Part shown: positions 17,949 to 26,463 of the stretch, in pieces
Layout of the letters: each line of letters opens with the position of its first letter
Numbering within the stretch: position 1 is the stretch's first letter
NCBI GenBank assembly: GCA_900549745.1
Contig: URPJ01000001.1
Coordinates: 62,001 to 126,000, forward strand
DNA from: an uncultured Collinsella sp.
GTDB taxonomy: Bacteria > Actinomycetota > Coriobacteriia > Coriobacteriales > Coriobacteriaceae
Length of the DNA: 64,000 nucleotides
Reading direction: 5' to 3'
Made by a program: the position numbers and the translations under genes
Notes under the pieces: model-generated
The model's database searches: none
Told to the model about the DNA's origin: nothing
Seen by the model: only the letters and a program-made list of their open reading frames with translations

Positions 17949-17998
17949 GGAAAATGCATCCCGGAATTTGTTCTCATTCCGGGATGCATTTTCCTTTT
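17949..17998 (+). terminator. Strong intrinsic terminator of the man operon
   Basis: A 19-base perfect stem (GGAAAATGCATCCCGGAAT and its complement) with a short loop, followed by TTTT. Confidence 0.92.
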
Positions 17999-18159
17999 GA
18001 GGGCCAGTTGGGAAAGCTTGTCCCATTATTTCGCGTTATTCCGGGTTATTCTTTCCGATATTGAGGATTGCCCTCGGAAACTATTCGCTATAGAGCCTTC
18101 TCGATGAGTGGCCATGCGCTACATGGCAAAGGGGTAAATCTGCTACACTAGTACAACAT

Positions 18160-18235
18160 GCCTCCGTAGCTCAGGGGATAGAGCACCGCTCTCCTAAAGC
18201 GGGTGTCGCGCGTTCGAATCGCGCCGGGGGCACCA
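18160..18235 (+). tRNA. tRNA-Arg (anticodon CCU)
   Basis: 76 nt with a complete cloverleaf. Acceptor GCCTCCG pairs with CGGGGGC. The D-arm is GCTC/GAGC. The anticodon stem CCGCT/AGCGG encloses the loop CTCCTAA (anticodon CCT). The T-stem GCGCG/CGCGC surrounds TTCGAAT. CCA is encoded. It decodes AGG. Its 3' half is the left attachment site of the mobile element. Confidence 0.96.
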
Positions 18236-18236
18236 G
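18191..18236 (+). other. attL (3' half of the tRNA gene)
   Basis: A 46-base segment from the anticodon loop to the CCA end is repeated at 29248-29293 with 40 of 46 matches. The first 18 bases (CTCCTAAAGCGGGTGTCG) and last 12 (CGGGGGCACCAG) are identical; all six differences fall in the T-stem. Confidence 0.9.
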
Positions 18237-18245
18237 AAGAAATTG

Positions 18246-18282
18246 CAGGTCAGACGGTATAAAACGTCTGGCCTGTCTTCTT
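18246..18282 (+). terminator. Terminator after the tRNA gene
   Basis: CAGGTCAGACG pairs with CGTCTGGCCTG (one G-T) over an 8-base loop, followed by TCTTCTTGT. It belongs to the element side of the junction. Confidence 0.75.
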
Positions 18283-18308
18283 GTATAAGGGTCTTATTAG
18301 CGGCATTT

Positions 18309-18328
18309 GGGTAGAAATTGGGTAGAAA
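18309..18328 (+). promoter_or_regulatory. Candidate integrase arm sites near attL
   Basis: Two direct copies of GGGTAGAAA (18309-18317, 18320-18328) spaced 11 bp apart. The same pair with the same spacing and orientation occurs near attR (29122-29140). Confidence 0.65.
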
Positions 18329-18359
18329 GATTTTTTGTGGAGGTCTAAGCCCAATATTC

Positions 18360-18528
18360 GGTTTCCAACCCTTTCCACAGCTTACGGGCTTATAGAAGCC
18401 CTCCGGCTATGGAAAGCGTTGAAAACCTAGGTCGATGTTGTCGTGAGCGGGCGAGTTTCCAACAGTCCCCGGCGTCTCCGGGTTTTACTGGGGACCCTCC
18501 GACACCGGGGACCGTTGAAAACTCGCCC
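18360..18528. repeat. Two tandem inverted repeats before the restriction-modification gene
   Basis: Repeat A has arms 18360-18381 and 18406-18427 (19/22 matches). Repeat B has arms 18449-18472 and 18505-18528 (22/24 matches). Both left arms contain GTTTCCAAC followed by a C-rich run, and both right arms contain GTTGAAAAC or GTTGAAAAC-like ends, so the two hairpins are related. They lie 69 bases before the restriction-modification start codon. Confidence 0.8.
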
Positions 18529-18596
18529 CTCTATCCGCAAGGTTGCCCTTACCCCTTAAAATGGTCCGCAAGAGACAACGACGCAGGAGGTCCGGT

Positions 18597-21428
18597 ATGC
18601 CTGCCAGCAAGAAAGAGGCAAAGGAGTTCGTAAAGCGGTGGAAGAAGCGCCTCAGCGCCATCCCCGCGGGCTCCAACAATGAGCAGCAGGACACGCAGAA
18701 GTTTTGGGTCGACTTGCTCATCAATGTCCTGGGTATCCCGTCCAACACCATAGACAGCTTCGTCGACTTTGAGCGCAAGGTGAGAGGCCGACGCATCGAC
18801 GTGTTCGTCTCCGACCACAACTTCCTCTGCGAGCAGAAGTCGTGGGGCATCGACCTCGACAAGCCCGAGCCTAGGAACGGGGGCATGGAGACGCCGCTCC
18901 AGCAGGCCATGTGGTACGCGCGGCACCTGCCGTACTCCGAGCGCCCGCGCTGGGTGATGACGTGCAACTTCGGGACCTTCCGCCTTTACGACCTCGACAA
19001 CGAGAGGCCCGAGGACACCGTGCAGGAGTTCTCCCTCGAAGAGCTCCCGGACAGTCTGTACCTGCTCTCATTCCTGACATCCAACGAGACGAGCCGCCTG
19101 CACAAGGAACAGCAGCTTTCAATCGAGGCTGGGGCTTACGTCTCCAGGCTCTATGATGCTCTCGCCAAGCAGTACCATCACATCGAGGAGAAGGACGAGC
19201 GGGCCCAGGAGGAGCAGCGCTCGCTCAACGTTCTCATCACCCGAATCATCTTCTTACTTTACGCCGAGGACGCCGATCTCCTGCAATCGCATCAGGCGTT
19301 CGGCAGGTACTGCGAGGGAGACCCCGCGAAGCTCCGTCGCAAATTGGTCGATCTGTTCGAGACCATCGATACTCCCTTGGATCAGCGGGACGAGTACATG
19401 GACGAGGACCTTGCGGCCTTCCCCTACGTGAACGGTGGGCTGTTCGCCGACTCCTCCATCATCGTCCCGCAGATGACCCCGGAAATCCTTGAGGCCATCA
19501 CCGACGCCTCCCAAGACTTCGACTGGCGCGAGATCTCGGGCGTCATCTTCGGCGGCGTGTTCGAGGGGACTCTGAATCCCGAGACGCGCCATGCCGGGGG
19601 CATGCACTACACGAGCGTTGAGAACATCGAGCGCTGCCTGAAGCCGCTGTTCCTCGACGAGTTGTGGGACGAGCTGCACGAGGCCGAGGGTGAGAGGACG
19701 GCGGCGAAGCGCAAACAGGCCCTGGCGAGGCTGCACGACAAGGTTGCCTCCATTACCATCGGCGACCCGGCGTGCGGCTCGGGCAACTTCCTCACCGAGG
19801 CATACCGGCAGCTGCGCACCATCGAGAATCGAATCATCGAGGACGAGCTCAGCGAGGAGACCGGCAACGCGGGACAGACGTCCCTCGTCGTTGCGCAAGA
19901 CAGTCCCGTCCGCGTCTCCCTGGACCAGCTGTACGGCATCGAGATAAACGACTTCGCCGTTTCGGTCGCCAAGACCGCCCTGTGGATCACCGAGGAGCAG
20001 ATGCTTCGTAAGACGCAGGAGATATACGTCGACTATGACTTCGACTTCCTGCCGCTCAGGAGCCTCAGCAACCTCCATGAGGGCAACGCTCTCAAGATCG
20101 ATTGGTCCGAGGTGTTCCCCGACGACCTCACCTATCTCGTGGGCAATCCTCCCTTCCTCGGGGCTCGTAACCAGTCCAAGGAGCAGAAATCTGAACTGCT
20201 TGAGGTCTTCGACGGAGCGAAAAACGCGGGCAACATCGACTACTGCGGGGCCTGGTACATGAAGGCCGCGAGGTTCACGCAGGGGAAGCGCACGCGCTGC
20301 GCCCTGGTCTCGACGAACTCCATCTGCCAGGGTGAGCAGGTCGCCAACCTCTGGAAACCCCTGCACGACCTGGGTATCCACATCGACTTTGCGCACAACA
20401 CGTTCAGGTGGGACAACGAGGCGGCAGATAAGGCGCATGTCTTTTGCGTCATCGTCGGGTTCTCCCGCGAAGCGGGGAACAAGACGCTCTTCTACCACGC
20501 GACCCCGGACAGCGACGAAGAACAGGTTCCCATGGCTCGAATCAACGCGTATCTGAAAGACGCCCCTGATGTATTTATCTATAGCCGCAACAAGCCTATT
20601 TGTGATGTTCCGGAAATGGGTATCGGAAATAAACCTATTGATGGAGGCTTCTACCTATTTACTGATGAGGAGAAAGACGATTTCCTGAAGAAAGAGCCCA
20701 AAGCCGAAGCCTTCTTTCACCCATGGCTTGGCTCAAAAGAGTTCATTCATGGCTATCACCGCTGGTGTCTATGGCTTGGGGAGGCAACTTTCTCAGATTT
20801 AAAGCAGCTTCCTGAGTGCAGAAAGAGAATAGAGCAGGTTCGTGAATACAGGCTTGCAAGTAAAAGCGCTGGAACTCGGAAAATTGCAGATAAGCCGACA
20901 AGGTTTCATGTTGAGAACATGCCTGAGGGAAGTTCCATCATCATCCCTGAGGTCTCTTCAAGCAGAAGAAAACGTGTTCCAATGGGCTTTGTTGGGCCAG
21001 AGATATTTTGTAGTAACAAGGTGAGATTGATTCCTAATGCCTCTCTCTATCACTACGGCATCCTGCAATCCCAGTTCCATAATGCATGGGTTAGGGTCGT
21101 AACTGGAAGGTTGAAGGACGATTACCAGTACTCGGCCAATATTGATTACAACAACTTCGTCTGGCCCGAGCCCAGTGAAGAGCAAAGGAACGAGGTCGAA
21201 CGCTGCGCCCAAGCCGTGCTCGATGCCCGAGACGTCCAGGAGGGTGCGACGCTTGCGGACATGTATGATCCCAAGAATGAGACGTTCTTCCCCGAGCTGA
21301 TGGCCGCGCATAAGGCGCTTGACGCTGCTGTTGAGGCTGCCTATGGCGTCGACTTCGGCGGGGACGAGGAGAAGATCGTCGCCCATCTCTTCAACCTCTA
21401 CGCCGAGAAAGTCGGTGAAAGTAAATGA
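18597..21428 (+). CDS. MmeI-like Type IIL restriction-modification enzyme
   Basis: 943 residues from ATG 18597, 6 bases after AGGAGG; the frame upstream is non-coding. One chain holds nuclease and methylase. The N-terminal PD-(D/E)XK-like site is RIDVF ... LCEQK (D68, E79, K81). A helical spacer follows. The N6-adenine methyltransferase has motif I DPACGSGNF (about 389) and motif IV NPPF (about 516). The target recognition domain is at about 640-850 and a C-terminal helical domain closes the protein. Family members cut at a fixed distance from the site and protect by methylating one strand. The gene overlaps the next one by 4 bases. The target recognition part is less GC-rich than the rest. 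Confidence 0.9.
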   Translation: MPASKKEAKEFVKRWKKRLSAIPAGSNNEQQDTQKFWVDLLINVLGIPSNTIDSFVDFERKVRGRRIDVFVSDHNFLCEQKSWGIDLDKPEPRNGGMETPLQQAMWYARHLPYSERPRWVMTCNFGTFRLYDLDNERPEDTVQEFSLEELPDSLYLLSFLTSNETSRLHKEQQLSIEAGAYVSRLYDALAKQYHHIEEKDERAQEEQRSLNVLITRIIFLLYAEDADLLQSHQAFGRYCEGDPAKLRRKLVDLFETIDTPLDQRDEYMDEDLAAFPYVNGGLFADSSIIVPQMTPEILEAITDASQDFDWREISGVIFGGVFEGTLNPETRHAGGMHYTSVENIERCLKPLFLDELWDELHEAEGERTAAKRKQALARLHDKVASITIGDPACGSGNFLTEAYRQLRTIENRIIEDELSEETGNAGQTSLVVAQDSPVRVSLDQLYGIEINDFAVSVAKTALWITEEQMLRKTQEIYVDYDFDFLPLRSLSNLHEGNALKIDWSEVFPDDLTYLVGNPPFLGARNQSKEQKSELLEVFDGAKNAGNIDYCGAWYMKAARFTQGKRTRCALVSTNSICQGEQVANLWKPLHDLGIHIDFAHNTFRWDNEAADKAHVFCVIVGFSREAGNKTLFYHATPDSDEEQVPMARINAYLKDAPDVFIYSRNKPICDVPEMGIGNKPIDGGFYLFTDEEKDDFLKKEPKAEAFFHPWLGSKEFIHGYHRWCLWLGEATFSDLKQLPECRKRIEQVREYRLASKSAGTRKIADKPTRFHVENMPEGSSIIIPEVSSSRRKRVPMGFVGPEIFCSNKVRLIPNASLYHYGILQSQFHNAWVRVVTGRLKDDYQYSANIDYNNFVWPEPSEEQRNEVERCAQAVLDARDVQEGATLADMYDPKNETFFPELMAAHKALDAAVEAAYGVDFGGDEEKIVAHLFNLYAEKVGESK

Positions 21429-21877
21429 TTCACCCCACGCGTTTTGCCCTTCCAGAGGAGGACTATCTGACCCTTCTCGGGGAGGCGGTTTATGTATTCA
21501 ACTCGAATGTCTCCTTCTTCGTTGAGAACCTTCTGCACGCTGGGGCTCCCGACTGGTACGAGCTTGCCGACATGATGACGGGGCAGCTCAAGGATGAAGG
21601 AAGGAAGTGGCTTGTGAATGAAAAGGACAAAAGAGTCCTGGAACTGCTTTGCGAGCTCGGAAACGAGAGGAACAGAATTATCCACAGCTTTCCGGTAACG
21701 CATGATGGGCGACAGGAGCTTCGAACGAAGACTAAGGCCAAGGACGAAGAGCAACCAAACTATCAGTACCAGATTGACCGTGAACTGCTCCACTCCTTCA
21801 TCGACAGAAACCAAGAACTGAGCGACGAACTGTACGAGTGCAGGGACAGAAACGTCGCTATGGCTAAGCTCTCCTAG
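21425..21877 (+). CDS. HEPN-like small protein coupled to the restriction-modification enzyme
   Basis: 150 residues, mostly helical. The ATG overlaps the TGA of the preceding gene (ATGA), so translation is coupled. Residues 82-87 read RNRIIH, matching the R-N-x3-H signature of HEPN-fold ribonucleases, in the context GNERNRIIHSF. Upstream helices (about 12-50) and downstream helices (about 105-148) fit an all-alpha HEPN fold. HEPN proteins act as RNases in toxin-antitoxin, abortive infection and CRISPR systems. The assignment rests on motif and helical character only. It could be a second effector or a regulator of the nuclease. Confidence 0.6.
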   Translation: MIHPTRFALPEEDYLTLLGEAVYVFNSNVSFFVENLLHAGAPDWYELADMMTGQLKDEGRKWLVNEKDKRVLELLCELGNERNRIIHSFPVTHDGRQELRTKTKAKDEEQPNYQYQIDRELLHSFIDRNQELSDELYECRDRNVAMAKLS

Positions 21878-22363
21878 GGTCCTGTCAAGCGGCTTGTGAT
21901 GCAGCAATCGGCCTTGCGGCCGATGGGTCCCGCTTGTGGGCGGGACCCCCGCGACGCACGGCGTCGCTCTCGCTGCGGCTCCCTGGCAACGCTCCCCAGG
22001 GTCGCGTTTCGTCCGCCTCCGCTCACGCCGGCCCAGCCCGCCGAACGGCTGCGCTCGATGGCTTCCAGAAGTCGCCATCGCTCCGCCGTGGTCGCCGGGC
22101 TGGGCCTCTCGCGCCGGGTCGCCGAGCGCCGTCGTGCGACGCTCCCCAGGGTCGCGTCTCCTCGGCGTCGGTTCAACCGGCGCTCACCTGCCCGGGCTCG
22201 CGTTGCCTTGGGCAACCGGCTCGCTCCGTGCAGGCAAGATATGGATTCCGTTGCACGGAATCATCTTGCCCGCCTGCGGCGGGACGGCGAACCGCTCCGA
22301 GGTCGCTCTCACCGAAGGGCAAAAGAAGGGGCCGGGACGCCTGTTGCGTCCCGGCCCAAGTGC
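21878..22363. other. GC-rich palindromic spacer, candidate oriT
   Basis: No convincing gene, although long GC-driven open frames cross it. Small hairpins lie at about 21909-21925 (CGGCC/GGCCG) and 21929-21950 (GGTCCCGC/GCGGGACC). A 19-base direct repeat (ACGCTCCCCAGGGTCGCGT) is at 21989-22007 and 22139-22157. A strong two-step hairpin is at 22233-22270 (GGCAAGAT/ATCTTGCC outside, GATTCCGT/ACGGAATC inside, 3-base loop). Such structures next to a relaxase gene suggest a transfer origin. Confidence 0.5.
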
Positions 22364-23302
22364 TTAGTCCCCGCGCCCGTTCTGGTTCTCGTGCGCCTTG
22401 CGCTCAAGTTCCCAGAACGCCCTCATCGCCGTCGCTATCCCGCGCAGCGTGAAGCGGACGACGAGGCCGGTCGAGCGGTCGACCGCGAAGCCGAGCCTGC
22501 CGCCGTTGACCTTCCGCACGGCCCCGAGGGTCTTCGAGAAGAATCGGTACTGGAGGCTCCCGCCCTTCGACCTCGCGAGCTCGATGCCGTCTCGCCTGAG
22601 CCGCCGGTCGAGCTCGGCCATGCGGTCGGGGCAGTCCCTCATTCGCCCGACCTCCTCGACGCGGCGGGCAACCGCCACGCGGACGCGGGCGTTCTCGGAG
22701 CGCTCGGCCTGCCCCTTGCGGGCCATCTCGCGTTCCTCCCTGCCCGGTTGTCTCGCGTGAACGCGCGAGTTGGCCTTGCCGCGTTCAAGCTGCCTGAGCC
22801 CATACTTCTCGTCCAAGGCGCGGACGGTCTTCACCCTCGCGGTTGCGGCCTTGCGTGCGGGACCCTCGTCGAGCCTTCGGCCGGTTTCCAGATCACTGCG
22901 GTTGATGCCGAGGTGCACGGCGTAGCGGTCGGTGGCGTCCGCGCGGCAGCGCTCGCGGTGCAGCACCATCACGACTTCCTGGTTGGGGTAGCGCTCGGCC
23001 ACGTACTCCCTCGCATAGCGCATGCACAGCTCCGGCGTCATCTTCCCGCCGTTGAGGTCGCACTCGTCTGGGAGGAACCCGAGTATCTGCTGCTGCATGT
23101 AGGTACACTTGGCACCGGCCTTGCCGGGCATGTCGTGACCCATGGCTGCTCTCGTGTCTGCCATCTCCTGAAACCAGCGGCCTTCGTCGATGATGTTCTG
23201 CGTGCCGTGGGCAAGCGCCTTGTCGCGGTCCCATGAAAGGTAGTCCCTGAGACGGGAGAGGTGCCTTTCGCTGCAGACGCTCGTCTGCTTTATTGCCGTC
23301 AT
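22364..23302 (-). CDS. Relaxase / mobilization nuclease
   Basis: 312 residues starting MTAIKQTSV after GGAGGCG. The central segment ends in RYAVHLGINRSD (His130, Asn134) with His115 upstream. This resembles the H-x-H-like metal motif of MobA-type relaxases, though it is a divergent version. The C-terminal half is Arg-rich and helical, with a last domain (about 255-300) resembling the C-terminal part of Coriobacteria and Firmicutes relaxases. It would nick oriT and pilot the strand. It starts 9 bases after the coupling-protein stop. Confidence 0.75.
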   Translation of the reverse strand: MTAIKQTSVCSERHLSRLRDYLSWDRDKALAHGTQNIIDEGRWFQEMADTRAAMGHDMPGKAGAKCTYMQQQILGFLPDECDLNGGKMTPELCMRYAREYVAERYPNQEVVMVLHRERCRADATDRYAVHLGINRSDLETGRRLDEGPARKAATARVKTVRALDEKYGLRQLERGKANSRVHARQPGREEREMARKGQAERSENARVRVAVARRVEEVGRMRDCPDRMAELDRRLRRDGIELARSKGGSLQYRFFSKTLGAVRKVNGGRLGFAVDRSTGLVVRFTLRGIATAMRAFWELERKAHENQNGRGD

Positions 23303-23311
23303 GGTCGCCTC

Positions 23312-25228
23312 CTAGTCGAGCGAGAGCCCGCTGAATTTGCTGCCACCTGCGTCCCCGGCCCTCTTCTCGGGCTCGGGCCACTCGGGGCACCAGACGGGGA
23401 TCGCCTCGGCCATCTTCTCGGTCGCCGAGGCGTCGAGCCCCGCCTGGTAGGCGCGGCGATTCCCTGCCTCGTGCTCGGGCGTCCCCAGGCCGAAGTGCTC
23501 CCTTGTGGGCGTGTTGGTGCAGTCGGTGACGGGGGAGCGGAAGACCCCTGCGCGGCACGCGGGCATCCCGTTGTCCGCATGCTTCACGACGATGACCCCG
23601 TCCCGGTCGGGTGCCATGTCGCGCCACTCCCAGGGATGTATCACGTCGTCGGCGCTCTCGCTGTAGGACGTCGAGGAGGATGTGCCCGACGCGGCCCTGC
23701 CGTTGCTCGTGCCCTGCGTGTGGCGCGTGGTCTTGCCGACGAGCTCGGTGAAGTACCGGCGGTCCTCCTCCTCAGCGAGCTTCATGGCGACTTTGACGCC
23801 GCAGTTCGCGAGAATTTTCCTGCGCCCGTCTCGCTCACCGTATTTATTAAGCTGGGATATATCTTGCGTTGCCCCCGTCCAGTAAATCTGGAACGACCTT
23901 CCAAGCGAAAGGAGGGCGGGCAGGCACTCGACGCGGGGAAGGTTGCCCCACTCGTCGCCGAGTATCTGCACGGGGCGGGGGAGCCTGCCGCCGTTGGAGT
24001 CGGCGGCGGCCTGGACGGACGCCCAGAGCTGCGAGAGGAATATCGCCGCTATGCAGTTGTAGGGCGAGCCCTCGTCGAGCACGTGGAGGAACACGGCGCT
24101 CTTGTTCTCAAGGATCGAACGCGGGTCGATGTCGGACCCGGACGTCATCCACGCGACCGGGGCTGACGAGAACGGGCGGAGCGCCACCTTGAGCGTCGAG
24201 AGGATGCTCCTGAGCTCGTTGCCGCCCGAGGAGACGAACTGCGAGGCCCTGTTCTTCGCGGGGTGCCCGCTCGGCAGGGCGCGGAAGACGGACTTCAACG
24301 GTTCGGCCGGGTCGTCGCCCTCGGCCTCGGTGCCACGGTCCAACACCTCGCAGACGGTCGCCAGATGCTTGGACTCCTCGGGGCACTCGTCGGACATGGA
24401 GACCAGCAGGACGAGGGCGGACAGGAGCCCCCGCGCGGACGCGGTCCAGTGCGAGCCCTTGCCTTTCTCGTCGTCCTGTACCACGAGCTCAGCGATGGCG
24501 TCCGCCGCCTGCTCGGCCTCCTGGTTCCGGCCCTCGGCGTGGAGGTCGAGCACCTGCCTGAGCGGGTTGAACCTCTGGCCGCGATAGGGATGCTGCGTGT
24601 CGAGTAGGAGGACGCGGTAGCCGCGACGGGCCAGCTCGTCGCCCGTGAGCTCTACGAGCTCGTTCTTCACGTCTGAGACGACGAGGGTCGCGGGTTCGGA
24701 GCCGTTTGAGCCGTCGCCGTAGCTGAGCAGGTCGATTGAGGGGAGATAGAGGAAGCGTGACTTACCTGACCCAGTGGCCCCTGATACGAAAATCATCTTC
24801 TTCGGCTCGTAGAGATAACAGGGCTTACCGCGATATTTGGTGAAACCGTAGACGAACCCGCGCGACGATGGAATCGTCGAGCCGTCCCAGGTCACGGACC
24901 CCTTCACGACCTCGCGACCTGTCTTGACGTGGGCGTCGCCGAGCACGCCGCCGTCCTCGGCCCGCGCGTTGAGAGCACTTGAGTAGGCGATGAGGGCGCA
25001 GGTGCAGAGTGCAAGGAGGAAGACGAACAAGACCCCGAGGGGATAGGCGGCGAACCCGCCCGAGAGCCACCAGCCGAGGACGATCCCCGCGTCGAACGTT
25101 GCGGGGATTGCCGATGTGTCGAGCCCGTACCCGGCGACGAACGCGTCGATGGGGGCAGCGAGCACGGGGCATGCGAGGACTGCTAGGAAAATGGATGATA
25201 CGAGTGCTGTGAGCAGTTTCGTTTTCAT
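23312..25228 (-). CDS. VirD4/TraG-type coupling ATPase
   Basis: 638 residues from the ATG at 25228, which sits 2 bases after the mobC stop with the site AGGGAG inside mobC. Two membrane helices lie at about 5-25 and 48-83, then the cytoplasmic ATPase with Walker A SGATGSGKSRF (149-159) and LVVSDVKNEL as a Walker B-like strand. It ends with a conserved QDISQLNKYGE segment and an Asp/Glu-rich tail. It links the relaxase-DNA complex to a type IV secretion channel, none of which is encoded here. Confidence 0.9.
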   Translation of the reverse strand: MKTKLLTALVSSIFLAVLACPVLAAPIDAFVAGYGLDTSAIPATFDAGIVLGWWLSGGFAAYPLGVLFVFLLALCTCALIAYSSALNARAEDGGVLGDAHVKTGREVVKGSVTWDGSTIPSSRGFVYGFTKYRGKPCYLYEPKKMIFVSGATGSGKSRFLYLPSIDLLSYGDGSNGSEPATLVVSDVKNELVELTGDELARRGYRVLLLDTQHPYRGQRFNPLRQVLDLHAEGRNQEAEQAADAIAELVVQDDEKGKGSHWTASARGLLSALVLLVSMSDECPEESKHLATVCEVLDRGTEAEGDDPAEPLKSVFRALPSGHPAKNRASQFVSSGGNELRSILSTLKVALRPFSSAPVAWMTSGSDIDPRSILENKSAVFLHVLDEGSPYNCIAAIFLSQLWASVQAAADSNGGRLPRPVQILGDEWGNLPRVECLPALLSLGRSFQIYWTGATQDISQLNKYGERDGRRKILANCGVKVAMKLAEEEDRRYFTELVGKTTRHTQGTSNGRAASGTSSSTSYSESADDVIHPWEWRDMAPDRDGVIVVKHADNGMPACRAGVFRSPVTDCTNTPTREHFGLGTPEHEAGNRRAYQAGLDASATEKMAEAIPVWCPEWPEPEKRAGDAGGSKFSGLSLD

Positions 25229-25230
25229 GG

Positions 25231-25575
25231 TTACTCCCTGGCTTTCGATAGGAGGGCTGAAAGCTGCGACGCCGTGTTCGATACCAGGCGGACGGCGTCT
25301 GCAAGTTGCTGGGATGTCTGCGTGTCTGATCCGTATGCGTTGAGGGCGTGACAAGCCTGGTTTAGGTTCCCGCCCTCCTTTTTCAGTTGATAAAGAATCT
25401 GCCGCAGCGTCGCCTCGTCGGCGACCCTGGCGGGCTTCTCCCCGATGCGAAGTGCGGACTCGCGCATGAGCGCCGATGGAGTCATGCCGAAAGCGGAGGA
25501 GCGCGCCATGATGACGGCACGCTCCTCCTCAGTCATACGGACGTTGATGTGCGCGGTTTTTGCGTTGCCGCGCAT
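25231..25575 (-). CDS. mobC: MobC-like relaxosome protein
   Basis: 114 residues. It begins MRGNAKTAHINVRMTEEE, a ribbon-helix-helix-like start, and contains GGNLNQACHALNAYG, the conserved MobC signature (GNNLNQ-type). MobC proteins open DNA at oriT and help the relaxase. It starts 3 bases after the DnaB-like gene and is followed at once by the coupling ATPase. Confidence 0.9.
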   Translation of the reverse strand: MRGNAKTAHINVRMTEEERAVIMARSSAFGMTPSALMRESALRIGEKPARVADEATLRQILYQLKKEGGNLNQACHALNAYGSDTQTSQQLADAVRLVSNTASQLSALLSKARE

Positions 25576-25578
25576 GGC

Positions 25579-26463
25579 TTAACCCTCCTGATCGTAGAAG
25601 GTGGCATGAGGTGCGTCGAAGATGAGCTTGGTGCTCCCAAGCGTGCCATAACGCGCCTTAAGGACCCGAACAAGCAGGGGACGAACGTCAAGCTCTGAGT
25701 TGTATTTCCGCTCCTTCTTGTCCTTGCCATCGACCTGCAGGAAGAGGGCGTTGTCGGAGCCATAGTCGATACCCTGCGAGCCCGCGAAGACGTTGAGCTC
25801 GGTGTTCGCGTCGTTGTACTTGTCTCGTGCGACGCTGCTGATCAGGAAGACGGGGACGTCATACGTCCGGGCGATGTTTCCGAGCGCCTGCACACAAGCG
25901 GTGATGACAACGCGCTCTTCAGCGCGGACGTCGAAGGACGTTGCGGCGATGAGCTGTAGATAATCTACGAAGAGAGCGGGATGCTGGCCGCGAACGTGGA
26001 TGCAGTCACCGATGCAACGGCAGAGGTCTTCCATGGACGTCTGACCGTCCATGATGCATGAGTTGGGTGCTACGCTCTCGGCGTAGGTGGCGCAAGCGCG
26101 CTCAAATGCCTCTTTCTTCTCGGGGATAGCCCCGGTCGCTTCGGAAAGGCTGAAGTCTCCGTTGCCGAGGCGCGTGATGCCCTTCTGAGCAATGCGATAC
26201 GCGGGGAGTTCCGCGGAGTAGAAGACGGTGGGCACGCCTTGGGAGGCAAGGTCGTCAGAGATAACCTTGAGGAGCGTCGTTTTGCCGGCAGCGGGTGCCG
26301 CTCCGACTATGGTCAGGATTCCGGGTACGACGCCTCCGATGAGCTTGTCGAGAGAGGGGAGGCTGCGTATATGAGCCATGGGCTTACGCCCGTTCATTTC
26401 CTCGATATAGGTCTTGAGCTGATCGGCTTCGACGTTGAATGAGCTATTGGCTACAGGCTGCAC
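25579..26463 (-). CDS. DnaB/RadA-like P-loop ATPase of the element
   Basis: 294 residues, equal to the C-terminal RecA-like domain of DnaB only; the N-terminal domain is missing. Walker A GAAPAAGKT (54-62), Walker B ALFVDYLQLI (about 163-172). The pattern PSLDKLIGGVVPGILTIVGA is typical of DnaB-family helicases. It probably supports replication of the excised form or of transferred DNA. Its start overlaps the end of the excisionase-like gene by 13 bases. Confidence 0.85.
   Translation of the reverse strand: MQPVANSSFNVEADQLKTYIEEMNGRKPMAHIRSLPSLDKLIGGVVPGILTIVGAAPAAGKTTLLKVISDDLASQGVPTVFYSAELPAYRIAQKGITRLGNGDFSLSEATGAIPEKKEAFERACATYAESVAPNSCIMDGQTSMEDLCRCIGDCIHVRGQHPALFVDYLQLIAATSFDVRAEERVVITACVQALGNIARTYDVPVFLISSVARDKYNDANTELNVFAGSQGIDYGSDNALFLQVDGKDKKERKYNSELDVRPLLVRVLKARYGTLGSTKLIFDAPHATFYDQEG

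Noticed and set aside
21896..23236. 446-codon plus-strand ORF over the relaxase and spacer
   Set aside because: Arg/Pro/Ala-rich composition typical of GC-driven open frames, and it runs antisense to a recognisable relaxase.
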